A program made the translations under genes and the position numbers. A stretch of 64,000 nucleotides of DNA from NCBI GenBank assembly GCA_026393835.1, contig JAPKZK010000121.1:114935-178934 (forward strand). Direction: 5' to 3'. A model generated the notes under the pieces. It ran no database searches. It was not told the DNA's origin and worked only from the letters and a program-made list of their open reading frames with translations. Position 1 is the stretch's first letter. Each line of letters opens with the position of its first letter. Positions 53,875 to 62,606 of the stretch are shown in pieces. This DNA comes from Candidatus Aminicenantota bacterium (lineage in GTDB: Bacteria; Acidobacteriota; Aminicenantia; UBA2199).

Positions 53875-54576
53875 ATGAAAACCTTTCGAATCATTATGAT
53901 TTTGGTAATCATCGGGATGATGATGTTACTCTACGGGTGCAACCTGAGCATCAATAAAAGTATTTATGTCAAAGACGGGGAGACGCTGCACCATGGACCC
54001 AAAACAGTGAACGGCAGCATCATCGTGGGCAACGATTGCACCATCGAAGGCAGTTGCGACACGGTCAACGGGAAAATCGAACTGGGGACGGATTGCCGGG
54101 TAAAAAGCCTGAAAACAGTCAACCGCGGAATCTCGGTCGGTAAAAATACCGTCGTAGACGGCGATATACGTACCGTTAACGGTTCCATCACCTGTGCCGA
54201 CAACGTCGCAGTGGACGAGGATATTTCCACTGTTAACGGCTCTATTACCTGCGGCGACGGCGTTAAAGTGGGGGGCGGCCTGTCCACTATAAACGGCGGC
54301 GTCAACCTAACCGGCGCCTCGATAAAGGAAAATGTCTCAACCAATAACGGCGACATCACCCTTAAAAATAAAAGCATCGTGGCAGGAGATATCATCATCA
54401 AGGAAAGCCACAGCTTTACAGACCGGTTGCGCACCCTGGACATTCGCATTTCCGATGGCTCATTGGTTAAGGGCGATATCATTGTCAAAGAAGAAGATAT
54501 AAAAGTAAAAGTCTACCTCTCCCAGGGCGGCAATGTCGAAGGCCAGGTCAAAGGCGCGGAAGTAACCCGGGAATAA
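53875..54576 (+). CDS. Lipoprotein with repetitive beta-helix (bactofilin/DUF4097-like)
   Basis: 233 aa. Lipobox LLYGC with Cys at residue 22. The mature part is a series of ~20-residue repeats built on TVNGSITxGDxxxVxGDI, as in polymer-forming beta-helical proteins. Membrane-anchored; no enzymatic motif. AAGGAG before the ATG and a TATAAT near 53831. Confidence 0.85.
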   Translation: MKTFRIIMILVIIGMMMLLYGCNLSINKSIYVKDGETLHHGPKTVNGSIIVGNDCTIEGSCDTVNGKIELGTDCRVKSLKTVNRGISVGKNTVVDGDIRTVNGSITCADNVAVDEDISTVNGSITCGDGVKVGGGLSTINGGVNLTGASIKENVSTNNGDITLKNKSIVAGDIIIKESHSFTDRLRTLDIRISDGSLVKGDIIVKEEDIKVKVYLSQGGNVEGQVKGAEVTRE

Positions 54577-54601
54577 ATTTTTATTTTCTTCGCTTTACAT
54601 A

Positions 54602-54630
54602 TTTACATCATGCCCTCTTTTTTATACAAT
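54602..54630 (+). promoter_or_regulatory. Promoter of pyrBI
   Basis: TTTACA, 17 bp, TACAAT, about 27 bases before ATG 54658; AAGGAGGG lies between. Confidence 0.65.
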
Positions 54631-54657
54631 AGGCTAAAAAAACAAGGAGGGCATCGA

Positions 54658-56247
54658 ATGCCTGTAAATGTGTTTAAAGAACGTTCCTTTTGTGTGTCGG
54701 CGGATTTTTCCATCGATGAAAAAAAATACCTCTTCCAGAAGACAAAAGAATTGAAAGAGGCGTGGTACAGCGATGACCGGGAAACATTACAGCGTTTCCG
54801 CATCGACGATACGGATTACGGCGTCTACGAAGTCTTTTTAGAAGACAGCACCCGGACGCGGGAGTCCTTCCGCAATGCCGCCGAGTTCCACGGCGTAAAA
54901 TTGTCCATCTTCAATACCGATAGTTCTTCCTTTAACAAACAGGAAAGCTACGGCGACGGTTTCATGACCCTGGCGGGGTACAACAATCATGTCTTTATCG
55001 TCCGCAGCAAACTGGAAGGGGTCTGCCGCTGGCTGCAAATTGTGGGCGAAAAATTCGCCGAACGTAACCGGTTGAAACGCACACCGGCATTTATCAACGC
55101 CGGCGACGGGAAACACGAACACCCCACCCAGGAACTACTGGATGAATTTACCTTGATCGAAGACAATAACTGGAGTACGGATTCGCTGCATATTGCCCTG
55201 GTGGGCGATTTGTTCCACGGCCGCACCGTGCACTCCAAAGCCGACGGCCTGCAAATATTCGATAAAGTTAAAGTAGACCTGATCGCACCCCCGGAATTGG
55301 CCATGCCCAAACAATACATCGATAAAATGAAGGAAAATCGTTTCAAGGTGCGGGAATTCCAGTCCCTGGAAGAATACCTGGCGCAGCCCAAAGCAGATAT
55401 CGCGCCGCGCTTTTATTTCACCCGGCCCCAATTGGAACGAATGGGCGACCAGGTTTTAAAACGCCAGGATGAACTCAGGGAAAAAATCACCTTCAAAGAA
55501 AAATTTATCGAAAAACTGCCGCAAAATACTTTTTTCTATCACCCCTTACCGCGGCATAAAGAGCATCCGACCATTCCAACCTTCCTTGACCCGTTACCCC
55601 TCAACCACTGGGAGAGACAATCCATAAACGGCATGTTTATAAGAATAATATTGCTTGGCGCCATCGCCGGGAAAATCGGGGATGATTTTAGCGGGAAAAC
55701 CGTCGTCAAGAAAGAATACACCGATGATTTTATCAAGAATGTCCGGCCGGATTATTCCAAACCGAAAGCCTATAAAGAAGGCATCAACCCCCTGTCCAAC
55801 GGGGTGGTCATCGACCGGTTTTGCCGGGGTGAGTCCCCGGAAGATATCTGGGATTACCTATATAAAGCCATGAAAATCATGAGTTTTAAAAAGTTCAAAG
55901 GCTCGATCGGCGTCGGGGAATCCAAGAATGAACAGGGTGTTTATAAAGGGTTGATCTTTCTCCCGGAATACCGGGACCCGGCCGAAAGCGATTTGAAAAA
56001 ATTGGCGGCAGTAACTGCGGGTTGCACCGTGAACATCGTGAAAGAAAATAAAGTAGTAAGGAAACTAAGGTTGACGGTTCCGCCGCGGATATATAAGATC
56101 GAAGGCATCGGCTGCACTAATGAAGCCTGTATCTCCCACCATTCCCATTCGGAACATGTGCCCCCGGAATTTATCCGCAAAGAGAGCGGTATTTTGGAAT
56201 GCGCCTTCTGCAGCACACCCCACCGGTTCAAAGACATCTGGCGCTGA
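54658..56247 (+). CDS. pyrBI: Aspartate carbamoyltransferase, fused catalytic and regulatory chains
   Basis: 529 aa. Catalytic part (1-~365): EDSTRTRESF (carbamoyl-phosphate site), HEHPTQELLDEF and FYHPLPRHKE. Regulatory part (~385-529): NPLSNGVVIDRF, then the zinc domain CTNEAC with CAFC. PyrB-PyrI fusions are known in Thermotoga and some other bacteria. First committed step of pyrimidine synthesis, with nucleotide control through the regulatory domain. ATG 54658 has AAGGAGGG; the frame is open upstream to 54610 but that part contains the promoter. Confidence 0.95.
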   Translation: MPVNVFKERSFCVSADFSIDEKKYLFQKTKELKEAWYSDDRETLQRFRIDDTDYGVYEVFLEDSTRTRESFRNAAEFHGVKLSIFNTDSSSFNKQESYGDGFMTLAGYNNHVFIVRSKLEGVCRWLQIVGEKFAERNRLKRTPAFINAGDGKHEHPTQELLDEFTLIEDNNWSTDSLHIALVGDLFHGRTVHSKADGLQIFDKVKVDLIAPPELAMPKQYIDKMKENRFKVREFQSLEEYLAQPKADIAPRFYFTRPQLERMGDQVLKRQDELREKITFKEKFIEKLPQNTFFYHPLPRHKEHPTIPTFLDPLPLNHWERQSINGMFIRIILLGAIAGKIGDDFSGKTVVKKEYTDDFIKNVRPDYSKPKAYKEGINPLSNGVVIDRFCRGESPEDIWDYLYKAMKIMSFKKFKGSIGVGESKNEQGVYKGLIFLPEYRDPAESDLKKLAAVTAGCTVNIVKENKVVRKLRLTVPPRIYKIEGIGCTNEACISHHSHSEHVPPEFIRKESGILECAFCSTPHRFKDIWR

Positions 56248-57158
56248 AAAGACGCGGAACGCTCCTGGGTATTCTTGCATTGGTCTTCTGGAGCACTTCC
56301 GTCGCTTTTTCCCGGAGCGTTACCGAGCATATGGGTACTTTGAATACGGCGTTTTTCAACCTCCTGTTCAGCGGGATGCTGCTGCTGGGTATCCAGGGCT
56401 TGATTTATAAAAAAGAGTTTTTTTTAAAGTTCAAACGACTTCCTTTTGCTTACTTTTATAAAGTAGGCATTTTTATGGTGCTCTATATGGTGGTTTTCTA
56501 CGCCGCCGTGGGCGGGGCCGCCTCCCGTGAAGCCGTCATTGTGGTAGGGATTATCAATTACCTGTGGCCCGGGCTCACGTTTCTCTTTTCCGTCCCCCTG
56601 CTAAAGCACAAAGCCAGGTATGGCTTGCTAATCATTGGGATTGTCATTGCTTTTGCCGGCGCCGCGGCTGCACTCCTGGAAGGAAACCGGCTATCCGCAA
56701 CGGATATCCGGCTAACCATAAAAGATAACCTGCTGCCTTACGGACTTGCTCTGTTGGCGGCGGTTTCATGGGGTCTCTATTCCAACCTGGCCCGGAAATT
56801 CAAGACCGAAGGAGATATTATTTCCGTGCCCTTGATTTTTATCATATCCAGCGGGGTTGTCCTGGCAGCGATGATATTACAAGGCAAGGCGCCGGAACTG
56901 ACCCTGGCCGGATGGGAATACGCGGAATTTGCATATCTTGTCGCGTTTCCCACGGCGCTGGCTTATTTGTCCTGGAACAGGGCCATGAGGGACGGCAATA
57001 AAAACCTGGTAACGGCGATTTCCTACCTGGCGCCTTTGGCCTCAACCTTGATTAGTGGTCTTTATCTCCATGTAAACATCGGCCCCGGTTTTTGGGCCGC
57101 GGCTTTTATGGCGCTCCTGGGGGCCGTGGTGTGTAAAAAAGCCGTTAATATCTTGTAA
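56199..57158 (+). CDS. EamA/DMT-family exporter (YddG-like)
   Basis: 319 aa, ten predicted helices in two EamA halves; LALVFWSTSVAFSRSVTEHMGTLN and the second-half LLAAVSWGLYSNLARKF resemble the YddG aromatic amino-acid exporter group. The ATG at 56199 lies inside pyrBI in another frame (49-bp overlap). A later non-ATG start near 56238 is possible since homology begins around residue 20. Substrate not determined. Confidence 0.85.
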   Translation: MRLLQHTPPVQRHLALKRRGTLLGILALVFWSTSVAFSRSVTEHMGTLNTAFFNLLFSGMLLLGIQGLIYKKEFFLKFKRLPFAYFYKVGIFMVLYMVVFYAAVGGAASREAVIVVGIINYLWPGLTFLFSVPLLKHKARYGLLIIGIVIAFAGAAAALLEGNRLSATDIRLTIKDNLLPYGLALLAAVSWGLYSNLARKFKTEGDIISVPLIFIISSGVVLAAMILQGKAPELTLAGWEYAEFAYLVAFPTALAYLSWNRAMRDGNKNLVTAISYLAPLASTLISGLYLHVNIGPGFWAAAFMALLGAVVCKKAVNIL

Positions 57159-57178
57159 AATAAAAATTCACAAAACAC

Positions 57179-57207
57179 TTGACTATATCAAGATATCTTG
57201 ATATAAT
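57179..57207 (+). promoter_or_regulatory. Leaderless promoter with perfect 20-bp palindromic operator in its spacer
   Basis: TTGACT (57179-57184), 17-bp spacer, TATAAT (57202-57207). The palindrome ATATCAAGATATCTTGATAT fills 57185-57204. GTG 57215 follows after seven bases. A repressor bound here would block RNA polymerase. Confidence 0.85.
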
Positions 57208-57214
57208 CATATAC

Positions 57215-58132
57215 GTGAAAACCGTAAACTTTTTCAAAGCGCTCTCCGATGAAACACGGCTTCGACTGCTGCACATCTTTACCCATTACGAGCTAAACGT
57301 CAACGAAATCGTCGATATCATGGGTATGGGGCAGTCGCGCATCTCACGCCATCTCAAAATCCTGGCGGACGCCCAATTGCTGACTTTCCGCCGCGATGGC
57401 TTGTGGACTTTTTATTCAGCCGCGGCCGGGGGCGAAGGCTATCGATTTAGCGAAGCGGTAAAGTACCTATTCGACGACGACCCTGTCTTTGCAAAAGACC
57501 TGGAAAAAGTAAAACACGTGCTGGACGAACGTTCCAGGGAGACCGTCCGGTTCTTTGATTCCATTGCCGAAGACTGGGAAAAACTTAAAAGGGAGATTTT
57601 CGGAGATATCGACTTAAACGGGCTGATACTGGAAAATATCCCGTCTTCGGCCACCATCGTGGACCTGGGCTGCGGAACCGGCGACCTACTGGGACTACTT
57701 AAAGAGAAAGCCGGCCGCGTCATCGGGGTGGAAAAATCCCCCCGTATGCTGGAAGGGGCCCGCAGGCGCTTTGCCGACCACGAAACGGGCATCGAACTGC
57801 GCATCGGTCAGTTGGAACACCTCCCCCTGCGGGAAGCCGAAGCCGACCTGGCCGTCATCAACATGGTCTTGCACCACCTGCCGGATCCGGGTAAAGCCTT
57901 ACTGGAAGTTCACCGCGTTTTAAAAAAAGGAAATACGTTTATCATCGTGGACCTGCTCACTCATAACCAGGAAAGCATGCGGGAACGGTACGGCGACCGC
58001 TGGCTGGGTTTCTCGGAAACGGAAATGAAAAACTGGCTGGACAGCAGCGGATTTAGCATTAAGAAGATGGAATCCTTCGATTTGAAAAAAAAATTAAAAG
58101 GATTCCTTATTACAGCAGTTAAAAATTTTTAG
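57215..58132 (+). CDS. ArsR-type regulator fused to SAM-dependent methyltransferase
   Basis: 305 aa from GTG 57215; the frame is open to 57179, but that part is promoter. Residues 1-75: ArsR winged helix (FKALSDETRLRLLHIF, MGQSRISRHLKIL). Residues ~115-305: class I methyltransferase (TIVDLGCGTGDLLGLL at 147-162, then VINMVLHHLPDPGKAL). No arsenic- or metal-binding Cys pattern is present. It sits 28 bp before ahcY in the same direction. ArsR regulators of the SahR type respond to S-adenosylhomocysteine and control ahcY and methionine genes. A role as SAM/SAH-sensing repressor of this operon is a fair inference. Confidence 0.88.
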   Translation: MKTVNFFKALSDETRLRLLHIFTHYELNVNEIVDIMGMGQSRISRHLKILADAQLLTFRRDGLWTFYSAAAGGEGYRFSEAVKYLFDDDPVFAKDLEKVKHVLDERSRETVRFFDSIAEDWEKLKREIFGDIDLNGLILENIPSSATIVDLGCGTGDLLGLLKEKAGRVIGVEKSPRMLEGARRRFADHETGIELRIGQLEHLPLREAEADLAVINMVLHHLPDPGKALLEVHRVLKKGNTFIIVDLLTHNQESMRERYGDRWLGFSETEMKNWLDSSGFSIKKMESFDLKKKLKGFLITAVKNF

Positions 58133-58160
58133 ATAATATATAAATATAAGGAGTATAATA

Positions 58161-59585
58161 ATGAGTACATTAGAACTTGACTTAACATTGAAGAACAAAA
58201 TCAAGGACCTCTCCCTGGCGGATTGGGGGTTGAAGGAGATGAAACTGGCGGAGATCGAGATGCCGGGTTTAATGGCGATCCGTGAGAAATACGGTCCCCA
58301 AAAGCCGTTGAAAGGTTTAAAAGTAACCGGTAGTTTACATATGACCATCCAGACCGCCATGTTAATCGATACCCTGGCGGAATTGGGGGCTGACCTTCGT
58401 TGGGCTTCCTGTAATATTTTTTCCACCCAGGATCACGCTGCCTCGGCCATCGTCAAAAACGGTACCGCCGCTGTGTTTGCCTGGAAAGGGGAAACCCTGG
58501 AAGAGTATTGGTGGTGTACGGAGCAGGCGTTGACCTGGCCGGACGGTTCAGGGCCGGACCTGATCGTGGATGACGGCGGCGACGCGACGCTGATGATCCA
58601 TGAGGGCGTTAAAATGGAAAACGACCCCTCTCTTTTAAATAAATCCTATGATGTAAAGGAATTCCAGATATTGGTAGACCGCCTGAAATCGACTTATAAA
58701 CGGGACCCCAAATGCTGGACCAAGATGGCCGCCAAAATCCGGGGCGTTTCGGAAGAGACCACCACGGGTGTGCACCGGTTATACCAGTTGGCCAATGAAG
58801 GCAAATTGCTTTTCCCCGCCATTAATGTGAACGATTCCGTGACCAAGTCGAAATTCGACAACCTTTACGGCTGCCGTGAATCCCTGGTGGATGGCATCCG
58901 GCGCGGAACGGATATTATGTTAGCCGGTAAAAAAGTCATGATTTGCGGGTACGGCGATGTGGGCAAAGGAAGCGTCCAGTCCTTGAAAGGTTCAGGCGCC
59001 CGGATTTATGTTTCGGAAATCGATCCCATTTGCGCGCTTCAAGCGGCCATGGAAGGATACCAGGTAGTAAGGGTGGAAGATGTGGTGGAGGAGATCGATA
59101 TTTTCGTGACCGCCACGGGCAATTACCGGGTAATCAAGGGCGAGCATATGGAGCGGATGAAAGACGGCGCCATTGTTTGTAATATCGGGCACTTCGATAA
59201 TGAAATCGATATGAATTACCTGGAAAAGAATCCCAAATGCAAAAAGGTCAATATTAAACCGCAGGTGGATAAATGGACCATGGCATCCGGGCGGTCGATT
59301 ATTATTTTGGCCGAGGGTCGGTTAGTGAACCTGGGCTGCGCCATGGGGCATCCGAGTTTTGTGATGAGCGCCAGTTTTACCAACCAGTGCCTGGCGCAAA
59401 TGGAACTGGCGGCCAAAAAGCACGATAAACAGGTCTATACTTTACCCAAGAAGCTGGATGAGGAAGTAGCGCGGCTTCACCTGGAGCGACTGGGTTCGAA
59501 GCTTACGGTCATGACGGAAGAGCAGTCCCGGTACCTGGGCATCCCTTCCGAAGGTCCTTACAAATTGGATCTTTACAGATATTGA
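58161..59585 (+). CDS. ahcY: Adenosylhomocysteinase
   Basis: 474 aa. SVTKSKFDNLYGCRESLVDGI with the catalytic Lys and Asp; NAD-binding MICGYGDVGKGS; late DLYRY end is typical. It splits S-adenosylhomocysteine to homocysteine and adenosine. Start ATG 58161 has AAGGAG. Co-transcribed with the ArsR-methyltransferase gene. No SAH riboswitch fits in the 28-bp gap. Confidence 0.97.
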   Translation: MSTLELDLTLKNKIKDLSLADWGLKEMKLAEIEMPGLMAIREKYGPQKPLKGLKVTGSLHMTIQTAMLIDTLAELGADLRWASCNIFSTQDHAASAIVKNGTAAVFAWKGETLEEYWWCTEQALTWPDGSGPDLIVDDGGDATLMIHEGVKMENDPSLLNKSYDVKEFQILVDRLKSTYKRDPKCWTKMAAKIRGVSEETTTGVHRLYQLANEGKLLFPAINVNDSVTKSKFDNLYGCRESLVDGIRRGTDIMLAGKKVMICGYGDVGKGSVQSLKGSGARIYVSEIDPICALQAAMEGYQVVRVEDVVEEIDIFVTATGNYRVIKGEHMERMKDGAIVCNIGHFDNEIDMNYLEKNPKCKKVNIKPQVDKWTMASGRSIIILAEGRLVNLGCAMGHPSFVMSASFTNQCLAQMELAAKKHDKQVYTLPKKLDEEVARLHLERLGSKLTVMTEEQSRYLGIPSEGPYKLDLYRY

Positions 59586-59624
59586 ACCTGAAGTATTTTT
59601 TTTATAAACAAAAGCTTTTGCAGG

Positions 59625-59660
59625 GGTTGAGGGGGCGGTTTTCTCGAAAAAAGCCCCCCT
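59625..59660. terminator. Possible terminator between convergent genes
   Basis: GGGGGC (59631-59636) pairs with GCCCCC (59653-59658), with an inner TTTTC/GAAAA stem. There is no strong T-run on either side. Confidence 0.45.
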
Positions 59661-59666
59661 TCCCAA

Positions 59667-60683
59667 TTACCTTATATTAAGCAATTTACCCAGGTTGGCG
59701 TCTGCGTCGATTACCGGCTCGATATTCCCGGAAGGGGAAGTAAACAATGATGTCATCCCCGGTCCGTGGCCCGCGATATCGCTGGCGCTGTGGGAAATAA
59801 CCCCGACGGAAACCGCGCCGGTAAGAAATATCCTGCCGTAGGAATGGTCTGCATCGATTATGGCGACAATATCCCCGAACCTGAGGGTATCCAGGTTATA
59901 TTTCTTAACAGTGGTTTTATCGAATAGCTGGATATCGTAATCGCCCCTGTAAACCTGGTCGCTGCCGAGACCGGAGCCTAAAATTTTTGCCGGTACGATG
60001 TGAGTTACGGGAATCCGCAGTTTTCCTTCTTTGGTAACCCCCATACCGGCCCGGGTTAAGGCGTCGATTAATGCAGGCCCGGCGCTAAAAACTTTTATAT
60101 CTTTTACATTTATAAATTCCATACCAAGGCCGTAAGCGCGGATTTGCATGTCATCGCCGATGGCCAGTTTATCGAAAACCTGGGCATCCGGGAAATCCAC
60201 CATCACATGTTCCAGGCCGCCGTGTTTGCCGATGACCCAGCCTTCCGCGCCTTTTGCATCCCCGGAAAGAATTCTGACCCTATTGCCGATACAGGCGAGA
60301 GTATTTAAGGCCCTGCTTTCCTCGCTGGAACGATCTCCTTTGGTTCCCAGGTTATAAAGGGAAACCGCGGGTTCCACATGTTCGCCGGCGATATTTACCG
60401 CCGAATCCCCGGTGCGGAAGTTATAGGTAATACTGCCCGTACCCGGAACAACGTGTATTTTCCCCTGGGGATCGATGACATACGGCGATTCAGTGAAACC
60501 GGGGGCGGCGATTTCTCCCTCCACCGCCATCATAACCAACCGGTCGCGGTTATACTCCACGGGTTTAACCGACGAAGCCCCCGGTTCCCGGGCCGGGCCT
60601 TTCACCGTCATTGCGGGCAGCACCGCCATTATCAGCAGCACACAAAATACCATGTTAAATTTAACTGATCTGAATTTCATCAT
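59667..60683 (-). CDS. Exported DUF4438 domain protein
   Basis: 338 aa. Signal peptide (about 1-27). The mature part starts VMMAVEGEIAAPGF and contains HVVPGTGSITYNFRTGDSA and GEHVEPAVSL, conserved blocks of DUF4438; most DUF4438 proteins I know of lack a signal. A structured but unassigned family; the His/Glu pairs suggest a metal site. AAAGGAG precedes the ATG, and a 60-bp palindromic element lies just upstream. Confidence 0.75.
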   Translation of the reverse strand: MMKFRSVKFNMVFCVLLIMAVLPAMTVKGPAREPGASSVKPVEYNRDRLVMMAVEGEIAAPGFTESPYVIDPQGKIHVVPGTGSITYNFRTGDSAVNIAGEHVEPAVSLYNLGTKGDRSSEESRALNTLACIGNRVRILSGDAKGAEGWVIGKHGGLEHVMVDFPDAQVFDKLAIGDDMQIRAYGLGMEFINVKDIKVFSAGPALIDALTRAGMGVTKEGKLRIPVTHIVPAKILGSGLGSDQVYRGDYDIQLFDKTTVKKYNLDTLRFGDIVAIIDADHSYGRIFLTGAVSVGVISHSASDIAGHGPGMTSLFTSPSGNIEPVIDADANLGKLLNIR

Positions 60684-60700
60684 TATATTCTCCTTTAAAA

Positions 60701-60760
60701 CGTGCCTCCGGCGGCCAAAAACCCTTTTGAAAAAGGGTTTCTGGACTTCCTAAAACTTTT
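60701..60760 (-). repeat. 60-bp palindromic element, copy C
   Basis: On the minus strand it starts AAAAGTTT and ends CGCCGGAGGCA, with stem CCAGAAACCCTTTT against AAAAGGGTTTTTGG (one G-T pair). It fills the gap between alaX and the DUF4438 gene. Confidence 0.85.
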
Positions 60761-60763
60761 ATC

Positions 60764-61960
60764 TCATTTAATAGATGACCTGAACCTTTCTAAAAAATCC
60801 GCTGCTCTGTCCGGCTTTAACCCGGTTCCCTGCCACAACGGATGACGCCCGCCCCCTTTTCCATCTATCAAGGCCAGCAGCTCACCTTTTACCTCATCAA
60901 ATGGAAACGTGATATCCTCCGAACAACCGATGCTCCATTGCAGTTTCCCCGGGAAAACATTAACCAGGCAAACCAGGGTCTTTTCATTTTTCAACAGGTT
61001 TTTCATGACCCTCTTTAGCAACTCGTTTTCTTCCTCTTTCCATGATTCGGCGATTATATTAAAGGAAGCGCCCGGCGTCGCCGGCCGGTTTATAAAAAGG
61101 TCCTGGGCCAGGATTTCCGCCAGGCGATTCTCAATGGAACCATATTTTCGTTTGCACAAGGAAATCTCTTCCATCAGTTCCCCGGTTTTTTCAACGAACA
61201 TATCTTCGTTGGTGGAAAGAACCGATTTTAATGAAGAGATGATTTTATCTTTTTTCCTATAATCGTCATAGGCCCGCTCGCCTATTTTCCAGGCAATGCG
61301 CGTATTGCCGCGAATTTTCTCCATGCCCACGGCTTTGACAAGGCCCACCTGGCGGGTACTCTCCAGGTGCATGCCGCCGCAGGCGGCGCAATCGAAATCC
61401 CCGATTTTTACCAGCCGGATTTTACCTTCCCGGTCGGTGGGTTTCCGCAAGTTGAATTTCTCCAGTTCTTCCGGGTCCGCCTCGATGAAACTGAGGGGGA
61501 TATCATTGCTAATCACCCGGTTGGCCAATTTTTCCGCGTCAATAAGATTTTGTTCCGATATTTCCGGCGCTTCCACTTCGACTGTGGTATACTCCAGCCC
61601 CATATGAACGGAAACAGTTTTGTATTTGCCGACGGCCCAGAGGGCGCCGGAAATGATATGTTGGCCCGTATGCTGCTGCATGAAATCTTTTCGCCAGACA
61701 GGATCAATTTTCCCCTTAACCGTCCCCTTGCCGGGATTTTCCGGCAGGAGATGAACGATAGTATCCCCTTCTTTCCGCACATCCAGGACCGGGATATCGT
61801 TCAGCCAACCTTTATCGGCCGGTTGACCGCCGCCTTCGGGGAAAAAGCAGGTTTTATCCAGGACCACTTTCCATGCATTTTTCTCATTGACAGCCTCAAT
61901 CACCCGGGCTTCGAATTCGGTTTTATGAATATCTTTGTAATACAGTTTTTCAGTCATCAT
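60764..61960 (-). CDS. Alanyl-tRNA editing protein, AlaX-L type with DHHA1
   Basis: 398 aa from ATG 61960 (61957 also possible); AAGGA lies upstream, while the longer frame to 62011 lacks a site. Editing-domain zinc ligands appear in QQHTGQHIISGAL (HxxxH) and CAACGGMHL (CxxxH). The C-terminal ~130 residues with GKGGGRHPLWQGTG are the DHHA1 domain. It hydrolyses Ser- or Gly-tRNA(Ala) mischarged by AlaRS. Confidence 0.93.
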   Translation of the reverse strand: MMTEKLYYKDIHKTEFEARVIEAVNEKNAWKVVLDKTCFFPEGGGQPADKGWLNDIPVLDVRKEGDTIVHLLPENPGKGTVKGKIDPVWRKDFMQQHTGQHIISGALWAVGKYKTVSVHMGLEYTTVEVEAPEISEQNLIDAEKLANRVISNDIPLSFIEADPEELEKFNLRKPTDREGKIRLVKIGDFDCAACGGMHLESTRQVGLVKAVGMEKIRGNTRIAWKIGERAYDDYRKKDKIISSLKSVLSTNEDMFVEKTGELMEEISLCKRKYGSIENRLAEILAQDLFINRPATPGASFNIIAESWKEEENELLKRVMKNLLKNEKTLVCLVNVFPGKLQWSIGCSEDITFPFDEVKGELLALIDGKGGGRHPLWQGTGLKPDRAADFLERFRSSIK

Positions 61961-61986
61961 TAATATCCTTGGAGTCAAATAATAAT
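61959..61986 (+). repeat. 28-bp direct repeat, left copy
   Basis: Starts ATTAATATCCTTGGAG and ends CAAATAATAAT; identical to 63155-63182. It includes the ribosome-site region of alaX. Confidence 0.88.
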
Positions 61987-62057
61987 GCAGCGTGAAGAAT
62001 ATGTCAAGCACCGGTTCGATTAAGGATAAAAAAGGGACAGGCAGGAGAAATCCCTTC

Positions 62058-62456
62058 TTATGTATTTTTCATGGCGGCTTCTACCAGGTCTTTGCGGTCT
62101 TCCTTGAATTTGCAGAAGGAGAGCAGCATTTCATGTTTCAGCATGGGGATGCGTTCCATATGTTCGATCAATTCTTTGAAATCAGGGTTCAGGGGCGGTT
62201 CGTTTTTAAGCACTTTCTCTTTGTAATACATGGGGCCTTTGTTAACCACCAGCCAGTCCAGGGAAACGCCATAGCAGTCCACCATAGCAATCATGGCCTT
62301 ATAACTAAGGGGAGTTTCGCCGTTTTCGTTCCTGACATAAGTATTTCTCCAGACGCCGAGGCGGTCGGCCATCTGGCTGATTGTATCTTTCTGGTTTTGG
62401 CGAAGTTGACTTAATTTGTGGCCCATTTCTTTTAATAAATCGTTGTCTTTATCCAT
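62058..62456 (-). CDS. XRE-family HTH regulator
   Basis: 132 aa. Cro/CI-type helix-turn-helix at residues ~12-68 (LSQLRQNQKDTISQMADRLGVWRNTYVRNENGETP); then a phage-repressor-like spacing with DWLVVNKGPMYY and a C-terminal helical region. GAGGTGA precedes the ATG. It probably controls its own promoter, which has an operator-like dyad upstream, and faces the 21-bp array 4. Confidence 0.85.
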   Translation of the reverse strand: MDKDNDLLKEMGHKLSQLRQNQKDTISQMADRLGVWRNTYVRNENGETPLSYKAMIAMVDCYGVSLDWLVVNKGPMYYKEKVLKNEPPLNPDFKELIEHMERIPMLKHEMLLSFCKFKEDRKDLVEAAMKNT

Positions 62457-62474
62457 TGATCACCTCGAGTTTGT

Positions 62475-62539
62475 ATTTTAACACAACGCAAACTGCCGCG
62501 CAAGTGAACGGATTTGAAACAATTATATTCAAATCGTTC
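62475..62539 (-). promoter_or_regulatory. XRE promoter with upstream inverted repeat
   Basis: Minus strand TTGCGC (62503-62498), 17 bp, TAAAAT (62480-62475). Directly upstream, GAACGGATTTGAA (62506-62518) pairs with TTCAAATCGTTC (62528-62539), allowing one bulge: a likely operator. Confidence 0.65.
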
Positions 62540-62606
62540 CATAAATATTAGTGTTGGTTGTTGCAGTTGGACATATTTGTACTTTAATAGTTCTGCTTGT
62601 TAATTC

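Noticed and set aside
57179..57214. N-terminal extension of the ArsR-methyltransferase
   Set aside because: The extension is encoded by the -35, palindrome and -10 themselves; GTG 57215 begins the conserved ArsR helix.
58133..58160. SAH riboswitch before ahcY
   Set aside because: Only 28 bp separate the genes, too short for the known fold.
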